From Colletes latitarsis (Eukaryota > Arthropoda > Insecta > Hymenoptera > Colletidae), in contig NW_027488367.1 of the NCBI RefSeq assembly GCF_051014445.1, positions 27,203,501-27,267,500 of the forward strand: a stretch of 64,000 nucleotides of DNA, written 5' to 3'. Position 1 is the first letter of the stretch; each line of letters starts with the position of its first letter. The position numbers were made by a program, and so were the translations under genes. Shown here piece by piece: positions 1 to 11,216 of this stretch. The notes below the pieces were generated by a model that was not told where the DNA came from, did not search any database, and saw only the letters and a list, made by a program, of their open reading frames with translations.

Positions 1-3000
1 AGTAATGTGGTACCACACTGAAACGTTCAGTTAAACCTGGTCTTGATAAATATTTTTGAGGATAACGCATGTTAGGTCTGGGTTAGGTCTAGGATTTGCC
101 CTCACCAGGCTCATACTTTCGCATATTTCTTATACTTCATGGATAGATCCTGGGCTATTTTCTGGTTTGGATCACATAGTAATGTGGTACCACACTGAAA
201 CAGTCGATTAAACCAGGTTTCGATCAATATTTTTGAGGATAACGCATGTTAGGTCTAGGTTAGGCCTGGGATTTTCACTCATCAGAGTCATTCTTTCGCA
301 TTCTTCACAGACTTGTTGAAGGGATCCTGGGTTTTTTCTGGTTTGGATCACGTAGTAATGTGGGACCACACTGAAATAATCAATTAAACCTGGTCTTGAT
401 AAATATTTTAGAGGATAACGCATGTTAGTTCTGGGTTAGGTGTAGGATTTGCTCTCGTCAGGCTCATACTTTCGCATATTCCTCATACCTCATGGCTAGA
501 TCCTGGGCTATTTCTGGATTGGATCACGTAGTAATGTGGTACCACACTGAAACAGTCAATTAAACCTGGTTTCGATCAACATTTTAGAGGATAACGCAAG
601 TTAGGTCTGGGATCGGTCTGGGATTTGCCCTCATCAGGCTCATACTTTCGCGTTTTTCACATCCTGGTTGAACAGATCCTGGGTTTTTTTCTGGTTTGGA
701 TCACGTAGTAGTGTGGTACCACACTGAAACTGTCCATTAAACCTGGTTTCGATCAATATTTTTGAGGATAACGCATGTTAGGTCTAGGTTAGGCCGAAGA
801 TTTTCACTCATCAGACTCATACTTTCGCATTCTGCACATACTTGTTGAACGGATCCTGGGGTTTTACTGGATTGGATCATGTAGTAATGTGGTACCACAC
901 TGAAACAGTCAATTAAACCTGGTTTCGATCAATATTTTAGAGAATAATTCATGTTAGGTCTAGGTTAGGTCTGGGATTTGCTCTCATCAGGCTCATTCTT
1001 TCGCATATTTCTCATACTTGATGGCTAGATCCTGGGCTTTTCCTGGATTGCATCACGTAGTAATGAAGTCCAACACTGAAACACTCAATTAAACCTGGTT
1101 TCGATCGATATTATTGAGGATAACGCATGTTAGGTCTAGGTTAGGCCTGGGATTTTCACTCATCAGACTCGTACTTTCGCATTCTTCACATACTTGTTGA
1201 ACGGATCCTGGGTTTTTTCTGGTATGGTTCACGTAGTAATGTGGTACCACACTGAAACAATCAATTAAACCAGGTCTTGATAAATATTTTAGATGATAAA
1301 GCATGTTAGGTCTGGGTTAGGTCTAGGATTTGCCCTCATCAGGCTCATACTTTCGCATATTTCTCATACTTCATGGCTAGATCCTGGGCTATTTCTTGAT
1401 TGGGTCACGTAGTAATGTGGTACCACACTGGAACAGTCAATTAAACCTGGTTTCGATCAATATTTTAGAGGACGATGCAAGTTAGGTCTGGGTTAGGTCT
1501 GGGATTTGCCCACATCAGGGTCATACTTTCGCATTTCTCACATACATGTTGAACAGATCCTGGGTTTTTTCTGGTTTGGATCGCGCAGTAATGTGGTACC
1601 ACACTGAAACAGCCCACTGAACCTGGTTTCGATCAATATTTTAGAGGATAACGAAAGTTATGTCTAGGTTAGGCCTGGGATTTGCCCTCATCAGACTCAT
1701 GCTTTCGCATTTTTCACATACTTGTTGAACAGTTCCTGGGCTTTTTCTGGTATGGATCACGTAGTAATGTGGTACCACACTGAAACATTCAGTTAAACCT
1801 GGTCTTGATAAATATTTTTGAGGATAACGCATGTTAGGTCTGGGTTAGGTCTAGGATTTGCCATCATCAGGCTCATACTTTCGCATATTTCTTAGACTTC
1901 ATGGATAGATCCTGGGCTATTTTCTGGTTTGGATCACATAGTAATGTGGTACCACACTGAAACAGTCGATTAAACCAGGTTTCGATCAATGTTTTTGAGG
2001 ATAACGCATGTTAGGTATAGGTTAGGCCTGGGATTTTCATTCATCAGACTCATACTTTTGCATTCTTCACATACTTGTTGAACGGATCCTGGGTTTTTTT
2101 CTGGTTTGGATCACGTAGTAATGTGGGACCGCACTGAAACAAATAATTAAACCTGGTCTTGATAAATATTTTAGAGGATAACGCATGTTAGGTCTGGGTT
2201 AGGTCTAGGATTTGCTCTCATCAGGCTCATACTTCCGCATATTTCTTATACTTCATGGATAGATCCTGGGCTATTTCTGGATTGGATCACGTAGTATTGT
2301 GGTACCACACTGAAACAGTCAATTAAACCTGGTTTCGATCAATATTTTAGAGGATAACGCATGTTAGGTCTAGGTTAGGCCTGGGATTTTCAGTCATCAG
2401 ACTCATACTTTCGCACACTTCACATACTCGTTGAACAGATCCTGGGTTTTTTTCTGGCTTGGATCACGTAGTAATGTGGTACCACGCTGAGACAGTCGAT
2501 TAAACCTGGTTTCGGTCAATATTATTGAGGATAACGCATGTTAGGTCTACGTTAGGCCTGGGATTTTCACTCATCAGACTCATGCTTTCGCATTTTTCAC
2601 ATACTCCTTGAACAGATCGTGGGTTATTTTCTGGTTTGGATCACGTAGTAATGTGGTACCACACCGAAACAGTCAATTAAACCTGGTTTTGATCAATATT
2701 TTAGAGAACAATTCATGTTAGGTCTAGGTTAGGTCTGGGATTTGCTCTCATCAGGCTCATTCTTTCGCATATTTCTCATACTTGATGGCTAGATCCGGGG
2801 CTTTTTCTGGATTGCATCACGTAGTAATGAAGTACGACACTGAAACAGTCAATTAAACCTGGTTTCCATCAATATTTTAGAGGACAACGCATGTTAGGTA
2901 TAGGTTAGGCCGGGGATTTGCCCTCATCAGGGTCATACTTTCGCAGTTTTAACATACATGTTGACCTGATCGAGGGTTTTTTCTGCTTTGGATCACGTAG

Positions 3001-3800
3001 TAAAGTGGTACCACACTGAAACTGTCCATTAAACGTGGTATCGGTCAATATTTAAGAGGATAACGCATGTTATGTCTAGATTAGGCCTGGGATATTCACT
3101 CATCAGACTCATACTTTCGCATTCTTCAAATACTTGTTGAACGGATCTTGGGTGTTTTCTGGTTTGGATCACGTAGTAATGTGGTACCTCACTAAAACAG
3201 TCGATTAAACCTGGTTTCGATCAATATTTTAGAGGATAACGCAAGTTAGGTCTGGGATAGGTCAGGGTTCGCCCTCCCCAGGCTCATACTATCGCGTTTT
3301 TCACATACTTCTTGAACTGATCCTGGGTTTTTTCTGGTTTGGATCACGTAGTAATGTGGTACCACACTGAAACAGTCGATTTAACCTGGTTTCGATCAAT
3401 ATTTTAGGGGATAACGCATGTAAGGTCTAGGTTAGGCCAGGGATTTTCACTTATCAGACTCATACTTTCGCATTCTTCACATACTTGTTGAACGGATCCT
3501 GGGTTTTTTCTGGTTTGGATCACGTAGTAATGTGGGACCACACTGAAACAGCCCACTGAACCTGGTTTCGACCAATATTTTAGAGGATAACGAAAGTTAT
3601 GTCTAGGTTAGGCCAGGGATTTGCCCTCATCAGACTCATGCTTTCGCATTTTTCACATACTTGATGGCTAGCTCCTGGGCTTTTTCTGGATTGCATCACG
3701 TAGTAATGAAGTACAACACTGAAACAGTCAATTAAACCTGGTTTCCATCAATATCTTAGAGGACAACGCAAGTTAGGTCTGGGATAGGTCTGGGATTTGC
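1..3800. repeat. Duplicated satellite segment, paralogous to 44968-48580
   Basis: Position 1 aligns with 44968 and the match continues monomer by monomer. The offset is 44967 at first and becomes 45143 after about 1080, where the downstream copy carries one extra monomer. Further one- to two-monomer gains or losses occur near 2400 and 2640. Diagnostic variants such as GAACGTTCAG near 20 and the CACTGAGACAGTC type near 2490 are shared. From about 3900 to 5000 the best partner moves to about 55030-56100. The pattern fits segmental duplication followed by unequal exchange. Confidence 0.8.
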
Positions 3801-6800
3801 CCACATCAGGCTCATACTTTCGCGTTTTTCACATACTTGTTGAACAGATCCTGGGTTTTTTCAGGTTTGTATTACGTTGTAGTGTGGTACCACACTGAAA
3901 CAATCAATTAAACCTGGTTTCGATCAATATTTTAGAGGATAACGCAAGTTAGGTCTGGGATAGGTCTGGGATTTGCCCTCATCAGGCTCATACTTTCGCG
4001 TTTTTCACATACTTGATGAACAGATCCTGGGTTTTTTTCTGGTTTGGATCACGTAGTAGTGTGGTACCACACTGATACAGTCCATTAAACCTGGTTTCGA
4101 TCAATATTTTAGAGGATAACGCATGTTAGGTCTGGGTTAGGTCTAGGATTTGCCCACATCAGGCTCATACTTTCGCGTTTTTCACATACTTGTTGAACAG
4201 AACCCGGGTTTTTTTCTGGTTTGGATCACGTAGTAATGTGGTACCACACTGAAACAGTCAATGAAACCTGCTTTCCATCAATATTTTAGAGGACAACGCA
4301 AGTTAGGTCTGGGATAGGTCTGGGATTTGCCCTCATCAGGGTCATACCTTCGCATTTTTCACATACTTGTTGAACGGATCCTGGGTTTTTTCTGGTTTGG
4401 ATCACGTAGTAAAGTGGTACCACACTGAAACAGTCAATTAAACATGGTTTCGATCAATATTTTAGAGGATAACGCAAGTTAGGTCCGGGATAGGTCTGAG
4501 ATTTGCCCTCATCGGACTCATACTTTCGCACACTTCACATACTCGTTGAACAGATCCTGGGTTTTTTTCTGGTTTGGATCACGTAGTAATGTGGTACCAC
4601 ACCGAAACAGTCAATTAAACCTGGTTTTGATCAATATTTTAGAGAACAATTCATGTTAGGTCTAGGTTAGGTCTGGGATTTGCTCTCATCAGGCTCATTC
4701 TTTCGCATATTTCTCATACTTGATGGCTAGATCCGGGGCTTTTTCTGGATTGCATCACGTAGTAATGAAGTACGACACTGAAACAGTCAGTTAAACCTGG
4801 TTTCCATCAATATTTTAGAGGACAACGCATGTTAGGTATAGGTTAGGCCTGGGATTTGCCCTCATCAGGGTCATACTTTCGCAGTTTTAACATACATGTT
4901 GACCTGATCGAGGGTTTTTTCTGCTTTGGATCACGTAGTAAAGTGGTACCACACTGAAACAGTCCATTAAACCTGGTATCGGTCAATATTTAAGAGAATA
5001 ACGCATGTTAGGTATAGGTTAGGCCTGGGATTTTCATTCATCAGACTCATACTTTCGCACACTTCACATACTCGTTGAACAGATCCTGGGTTTTTTTCTG
5101 GTTTGGATCACGTAGTAATGTGGTACCACACCGAAACAGTCAATTAAACCTGGTTTTGATCAATATTTTAGAGAACAATTCATGTTAGGTCTAGGTTAGG
5201 TCTGGGATTTGCTCTCATCAGGCTCATTCTTTCGCATATTTCTCATACTTGATGGCTAGATCCGGGGCTTTTTCTGGATTGCATCACGTAGTAATGAAGT
5301 ACGACACTGAAACAGTCAATTAAACCTGGTTTCCATCAATATTTTAGAGGACAACGCATGTTAGGTATAGGTTAGGCCTGGGATTTGCCCTCATCAGGGT
5401 CATACTTTCGCAGTTTTAACATACATGTTGACCTGATCGAGGGTTTTTTCTGCTTTGGATCACGTAGTAAAGTGGTACCAAACTGAAACAGTCCATTAAA
5501 CCTGGTGTCGGTCAATATTTAAGAGGATAACGCATGTTAGGTCTAGATTAGGCCGAGGATTTTCACTCATCGGACTCATACTTTCGCATTCTTCACATAC
5601 TTGTTGAACAGATCCTGGGTTTTTTTCTGGTTTGGATCACGTAGTAATGCGGTACCACACCGAAACAGTCAATTAAACCTGGTTTCGATCAATATTTTAG
5701 AGGATAACGCATGTTAGGTCTGGGTTAGGTCTGGGATTTGCCCTCATCAGGCTCATACTTTCGCGTTTTTCACATACTTGTTGAACTGATCCTGGGTTTT
5801 TTCTGGTTTGGATCACGTAGCAATGTGGTACCACACTGAAACAGTCAATTAAACCTGGTCTTGATAAATATTTTAGAGGATAACGCATGTTAGGTCTGGG
5901 ATAAGTCTGGGATTTGACCTAATCAGGGTCATACTTTCGTGTTTTTCACATACTTGTTGAACAGATCCTGGGTTTTTTCCGGTTTGGGTCACGTAGTAGT
6001 GTGGTACCACACTGAAACTGTCGATTAAACCTGGTTTCTATCAATATTTTTGAGGATAACGCATGTTAGGTCTGGGTTAGGCCGGGGATTTTCGCTCATC
6101 TGACTCATACTTTCGCATTCTTCACATACTTGTTGAACGGATCCTGGGTTTTTTCTGGTTTGGATCACGTAGTAATGTGGGACCACATTGAAACAATCAA
6201 TTAAACCTGGTCATGATAAATATTTTAGAGGATAACGCATGTTAGGTTTGGGTTAGGTCTAGGATTTGCCCTCATCAGGCTCATACTTTCGCATATTTCT
6301 CATACTTCACGGCTAGATCCTGGGCTGTTTCTGGATTGTATCACGTGGTAATGTGGTACCGCGCAGAAACAGTCAATTAAGCCTGATTTCGATCAATATT
6401 TTAGAGGATAACGCAAGTTTGGTCTGGGATTGGTCTGGGATTCGCCATCATCAGGCTCATACTTTCGCATATTTCTCATACTTGATGGCTAGATCCTGGG
6501 CTTTTTCTGGATTGCATCACGTAGTAATGAAGTACAACATTGAAACAGTCAATTAAACCTAGTTTCCATCAATATTTTAGAGGATAACGCATGTTAGGTC
6601 TGGGATAGGTCTGGGATTTGCCCTCATCAGACTCATACTTTCGCATTCTTCACATACTTGTTGAACGGATCCCGGGTTTTTCCTGGTTTGGATCACGTAC
6701 TAGTGTGGTACCCCACTGAAACAGTCCATTAAACCTGATTTGGATCAATATTTTAGAGGATAACGCATGTTAGGTCTGGGATAGGTCTGGGATTTGCCCT

Positions 6801-8314
6801 CATCAGACTCATACTTTCGCATTCTTCAAATACTTGTTGAACGGATCCTGGGTTCTTTCTGGTTTGGATCACGTAGTAATGTGGGACCACACTGAAACAA
6901 TCAATTAAACCTGGTCATGTTAAATATTTTAGAGGATAACGCATGTTAGGTCTGGGATAGGTCTGGGATTTGCCCTCATCAGGCTCATTCTTTCGCGTTT
7001 TTCACATACTTGTTGAACTGATCCTGGGTTTTTTCTGGTTTGGATCTAATAGTAATGTGGTACCACACTGAAACAATAGATTAAACCAGGTTTCGATCAA
7101 TATTTTAGAGAATAATTCATGTTAGGTCTGGGATAGGTCTGGGATTTGCCATCATCAGACTTATACTTTCGCACACTTCACATACTCGTTGAACAGATCC
7201 TGGGTTTTTTCTGGTTTGGATCACGTAGTAATGTGGGACCACACTGAAACAATCAATTAAACCTGGTCATGATAAATATTTTAGAGGATAACGCATGTTA
7301 GGTCTGGGTTAGGTCTAGGATTTGACCTCATCAGACTCATACTTTCGCACACTTCACATACTCGTTGAACAGATCCTGGGTTATTTTCTGGATTGGATCT
7401 AATAGTAATGTGGTACCACACTGAAACAATAGATTAAACCAGGTTTCGATCAATATTTTAGATAATAATTCATGTTAGGTCTGGGATAGGTCTGGGATTT
7501 GCCATCATCAGACTCATACTTTCGCACACTTCACATACTCGTTGAACAGATCCTAGGTTATTTTCTGGTTTGGACCACATAGTAATGTGGTACCACACTG
7601 AAACAGTCGATTAAACCAGGTTTCGATCAATATTTTTGAGGATAACGCATGTTAGGTCTAGGTTAGGCCTGGGATTTTCACTCATCAGACTCATACTTTC
7701 GCATTCTTCACATACTTGTTGAACGGATCCTGGGTTTTTTCTGGTTTGGTTCACGTAGTAATGTGGTACCACACTGGAACATTCAATTAAACCTGGTCTT
7801 GATAAATATTTTAGAGGATAACGCATGTTAGGTTTGGGTTAGGTCTAGGATTTGCCCTCATCAGACTCATACTTTCGCACACTTTACATACTCGTTGAAC
7901 AGATCCTGGGTTACTTTCTGGTTTGGATCACATAGTAATGTGGTACCACACTGAAACAGTCAATTAAACCTGGTTTTGAACAATATTTTAGAGAATAATT
8001 CATGTTAGGTCTATGTTAGGCCTGGGATTTTCACTCATCAGACCCATACTTTCGCATTCTTCACATACTTGTTCAACGGATCCTGGGTTTTTTCTGGTTT
8101 GGATTACGTAGTTATGAGGGTCCGCACTGAAACAATCAAATAAACCTGGTCTTGATAAATATTTTAGAGGATAACGCATGTTAGGTCTGCGTTAGGTCTA
8201 GGATTTGCCCTCGTCAGGCTCATACTTTCGCATATTTCTCATACTTCATGGCTAGATCCTGGGGTATTTCTGGATTGGATCACGTAGCAATGTGGTACCA
8301 CACAGAAACAGTCT

Positions 8315-8325
8315 ATTAAACCTGG

Positions 8326-8327
<2 letters not shown>
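8315..8327. repeat. Target site duplication of element 1 (3' side)
   Basis: ATTAAACCTGGTC next to the poly-T tract. It is repeated at 11204-11216 on the other side of the insertion, giving a 13-bp duplication typical of target-primed reverse transcription. The base outside the repeat differs between the two sides (t and a). Confidence 0.9.

Positions 8328-8369
<42 letters not shown>
8328..8369 (-). other. Poly(A) tail of element 1
   Basis: Forty-two consecutive T on the plus strand between the 3' UTR and the target duplication. The duplicated copy at 13686-13715 has only 30. Confidence 0.93.
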
Positions 8370-8370
<1 letters not shown>

Positions 8371-8885
8371 TCGTGGGGAAAATCTTCGAAAGACTCCATC
8401 CCACCTCCTTGGGGAGAGGTGGGAGGGCTGTGTGGGATTCCCCGCGCCCGTACAACGACAGGCGCGGAACCTACCCACTAAAAACCCCACGGTGACCCTT
8501 CGGCACGCTTTGGGAGGATACCGGGAATCGCTCGAAGCATTCTTCCGGTATCCTCCCCGTGCCCGCGCTTTCGCGCCCATCCCCCGGGGGGACAATCGGT
8601 CCCCCCAGTAGACACACTGCCTCATAGCGGCGGGACGGGGCCACTCCATCCCGCCGCTATCCGTCCCGGGACCGCGTTTAGTGGCCGCTGCGAGCCCCAA
8701 CTCGCAACCGCCCGCGACCCCGTTTCCACCCCTCGGCGGCCGGGCGTTCATGGCCGCACCAGACCGCCGAGGGTGCCTCCCCTTGCGTCGGACCGGTAGG
8801 GGGAGGCACTCCTACCCCCAACCGGTCCGACCCGGCGCCGCCTGGCGGGAGGAGGGTCCCCTCAGGACTCCCCTCCCAGCCTAGG
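8370..8885 (-). other. 3' UTR of element 1, hairpin-rich
   Basis: 516 nt between the ORF2 stop and the tail, the same length as in element 3 and closely similar. It carries the same chain of inverted repeats (see the 3' UTR of element 3). In R1-clade elements the 3' UTR is what the ORF2 protein recognises to start reverse transcription, so this is the probable role of the conserved structure. Confidence 0.85.
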
Positions 8886-8953
8886 TCATCCGCCACGCCG
8901 AGGCGGCCGCCCGCGACGCCTCGCGACCGGGCGACGACCTCGGGCCACCGCAC

Positions 8954-8990
8954 GAGCGCGAGCTTCAGCGCGCCGCTGAAGCTCGCGCTC
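8954..8990 (-). repeat. 16-bp perfect inverted repeat at the 3' end of ORF2
   Basis: GAGCGCGAGCTTCAGC at 8954-8969 and its exact reverse complement at 8975-8990, with a 5-nt spacer. It encodes the ERELQRRAEARAR segment. Element 2 has the same perfect repeat. In element 3 the equivalent repeat at about 39814-39850 has one mismatch. Confidence 0.9.
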
Positions 8991-10325
8991 CCTCCCCGCG
9001 GCCTCCTTCTGCAACATTACGTTCTCGCAGAAGGAGGCCACGGCCCTCCACTTCTCCTCGCTGCCGAGCATGGCGCGCACCACGCCCGGCAGCGAGACAT
9101 CCCGCCCGACGACGCCGACCAGGACACGGCGCTCCCCCTCCCACGCGGGGCATGCCTCCAGGGTATGATCCGCCGTGTCCTGCTCAGCGTCGCAGTGGCA
9201 GCAACGCGCCGTCGGCTCCTTCCCTATCCGGCACAGGTATCTTCCGAAGCTGCCATGCCCGGAAAATACCTGTGCCATCCGGTAGGTGAGGCTGCCATGT
9301 CCTCTGTCCAGCCACTCCTTCAGGAGTGGCCGAACCGCCCCGACAGTCCGGTGCCCCGCGGTTGGCAGAGCCAGCCGCTCCTGCCACGCGAGCAACACGG
9401 ACTGCCGGGCCTGGCGCTTCAAATCGCCCCAAGCAGGTTCCTGCCCGCCCGGGACCGACCCCAGCCCCGCGCGACTGTCGACGCGGTGCCGGTACATCAC
9501 CGCGTGCGACCGCGCGAGCAGGTCCATGGGCGGCATCCCCGCTAGAACCGTCGCCGCCTCATGTGACATGGTCCGATACCCGCGGACGACCCTGAGCGCC
9601 ATGCGCCTCTGCACCCGACGCAGCATAGTCATGCTGCGCCGGGAGGCAGCCAGGTCGTCCGCCCAGACGGGGGCCCCGTATAGGGCCACCGACTGGACCA
9701 TTGCCACATAGAGGCGACGAACTCGGCCCGCCGGGCCCCCCAGGTTGGGCAGGATCCGGCCCAGAGCCGCAACCATCCTTTCCAACCGGGGGACCAGGCA
9801 GCGGAAATGCTCCTCGAAACGCCAGTGGCTATCGAGGATCAGCCCTAGATACCTGATCTGGGGCTTCACCTCGATGTCAGCTCCACCCACCCGGATCAGA
9901 GGGGGTGGCGGATCCTGCCGAGGTGAATGAAACGCAATCACCTCGGTCTTATGGACCGCCACCGTCATCCCCATCCCCCTGATCCGGTCGACGACGCGTT
10001 GCGACCCCTCCTCCGCGCGACGCATGGCCCTCCCCCAGTGCGCCCCGACGGCCAGCACCAGTGTGTCATCCGCATAACACACCGTGCTGACGCCGTCGGG
10101 GAGGCCGGCCCGCAACACCGAGTCGTACGCGATGTTCCACAGGAGTGGCCCGAGGACCGACCCCTGCGGAACACCGCAGTACACCTCCCTCCGCATATCA
10201 CCATCCCGGCCCGGATACTCGATCCACCTGCCGCGGAGATAATCCCCGACGACCGCCCTGAGACAAGGGGGGACCCGATGATATTCGAGTCCCCTCCTTA
10301 TCTCTTCCCAGGGGAGGGTGTTAAA

Positions 10326-10359
10326 GGCATTGGCAATATCCAAGGATATTGCCAATGCC
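10326..10359 (-). repeat. 16-bp perfect inverted repeat over RT motif A
   Basis: GGCATTGGCAATATCC at 10326-10341 and its exact complement at 10344-10359, with a 2-nt spacer. It covers the codon of the catalytic aspartate in LDIANAF. It is identical in elements 2 and 3. Confidence 0.92.
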
Positions 10360-11203
10360 ACCCCTCCCCGGGAGACGGCCGCCCCCGAGAGGGCCCTCAC
10401 ACGACCTATCGCGTCGATAGTCGATCGGCCCCCCCGGAAACCGAACTGGCAGTCGGACAGACCGGGATCACCCCGCGACAGGTGCTCGACAAGGCGGGCA
10501 GCAATCACCCGCTCGAAGAGCTTGCCCACCTCGTCGAGGAGACAAATGGGCCGGTATGCGGAGGGAGACTCCGCGGGCCGACCCTCCTTCCGGAGGAGGA
10601 CCATCCTCGCCACCTTCCAACTGGGGGGGAATCGCCCGTCCCTCAGGCAGCGGTCGAACAACCGCCTGAGGTCGGCCCCAAGGACGCCCTGGGTCAAGAC
10701 CCAAACCCGGCCGGGCACACCATCCGGACCCGGGGCCGTGTTACGAACCCCGAGCCGTCTGATGGCCGCTGCCAGCTCCTCCTGCGTGACCCCCAGCTCG
10801 GCCGTCCACTCCACTGGGACAGCCGCCACCGCCGGAGGACGCGGTCCCCTCTCCCCAATTGGGAAGAGTGTATTGACCACGTCCTCCAGCAGCCGGGGGT
10901 CAAGACCCTCGGTGACGGGGGGCGCCCTCGGGCGGAGCTTATTCAGCACCACCTTATATGGGCGCCCCCATGGATCGTCATCAAGGGTCTGGAGGAGCTC
11001 CTTCCATGCCCGGGTCTTGGCCCGTTTGATGGCGACCTGCAGAGCAACCGGCGCCACGCGGTATGCTCCATACAGGTCATCAGCTGCCCTCGCTCGCGCC
11101 ACGCCGTCGCCTGTACGTTGACGACGGCGCGAGCGGGTGTACTGGCGTCGGGCGCGGACAGTCGCGACTCGCAACTCCGCGATCGCGTCCGACCACCAGT
11201 ACA

Positions 11204-11216
11204 ATTAAACCTGGTC
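11204..11216. repeat. Target site duplication of element 1 (5' side)
   Basis: ATTAAACCTGGTC, identical to 8315-8327. It is followed by TTGATAAATATT, the ordinary continuation of the satellite monomer. Confidence 0.9.

Larger units (their letters stand above)
1..8327. repeat. 176-bp satellite array, block A
   Basis: Head-to-tail monomers with a period of about 176 bp: the GGTACC centre or its GGGACC variant falls near 186, 362, 538 and 715. Landmarks in each monomer are a GTGGTACCAC palindrome, an AATTAAACCTGG segment, a TATTTTAGAGGATAACGC segment, two tandem TTAGGTCTGGG-like 11-mers, CTCATCAGRCTCATACTTTC, and GATCCTGGG followed by a T-run. Several monomer subtypes alternate, so the array is a mosaic and not a uniform repeat. 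No gene is seen in the block. Open frames of 63-71 codons on the minus strand recur once per monomer pair and are by-products of the repeat. Confidence 0.97.
8328..11203 (-). mobile_element. Element 1: 5'-truncated R1-type non-LTR retrotransposon
   Basis: On the minus strand the element runs from a truncated ORF2 at 11203, through a 516-nt 3' UTR, to a 42-nt poly(A) tail seen as T at 8328-8369. It is flanked by 13-bp duplications. Compared with element 3 it starts at the codon for ORF2 residue 289/290, so the 5' UTR, ORF1 and endonuclease domain are absent. Its base composition is much more GC-rich than the satellite around it. It belongs to the same family as elements 3 and 4: the RT-to-C-terminus protein differs from that of element 3 at only a small number of residues. 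It is a dead-on-arrival copy that could not transpose by itself. Confidence 0.95.
8886..11203 (-). pseudogene. Truncated ORF2: reverse transcriptase and C-terminal CCHC, no endonuclease
   Basis: The open frame corresponds to residues 290-1060 of the ORF2 in element 3. RT landmarks are present in order: a YRPICLLDEVGKLFE block, the GFRGGRST block, LDIANAFN with the motif A aspartate, GVPQGSVLGP, YADD as motif C, and a RYLGLILD block. Near the C-terminus is a zinc knuckle of the form CX2CX8HX4C. The frame has no ATG of its own at the junction: the first usable triplet is TTG and an in-frame TAA formed by satellite sequence lies just upstream. The APE endonuclease domain is lost by 5' truncation. 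The frame itself is undamaged, which points to a recent insertion. There is no sign of host use. Confidence 0.93.

Noticed and set aside
208..423. Recurring minus-strand frames of 63-71 codons (start MRYPLKYLSRPG) across the window
   Set aside because: They repeat with the satellite, and their differences follow satellite subtypes rather than a coding pattern. The 176-bp period is not a multiple of three, so a frame cannot continue. They are by-products of a stop-poor monomer strand.
8328..8369. Lys-rich or Phe-rich proteins reading through the poly-T tract
   Set aside because: Translation of a poly(A) tail joined to 3' UTR and satellite; not a gene.
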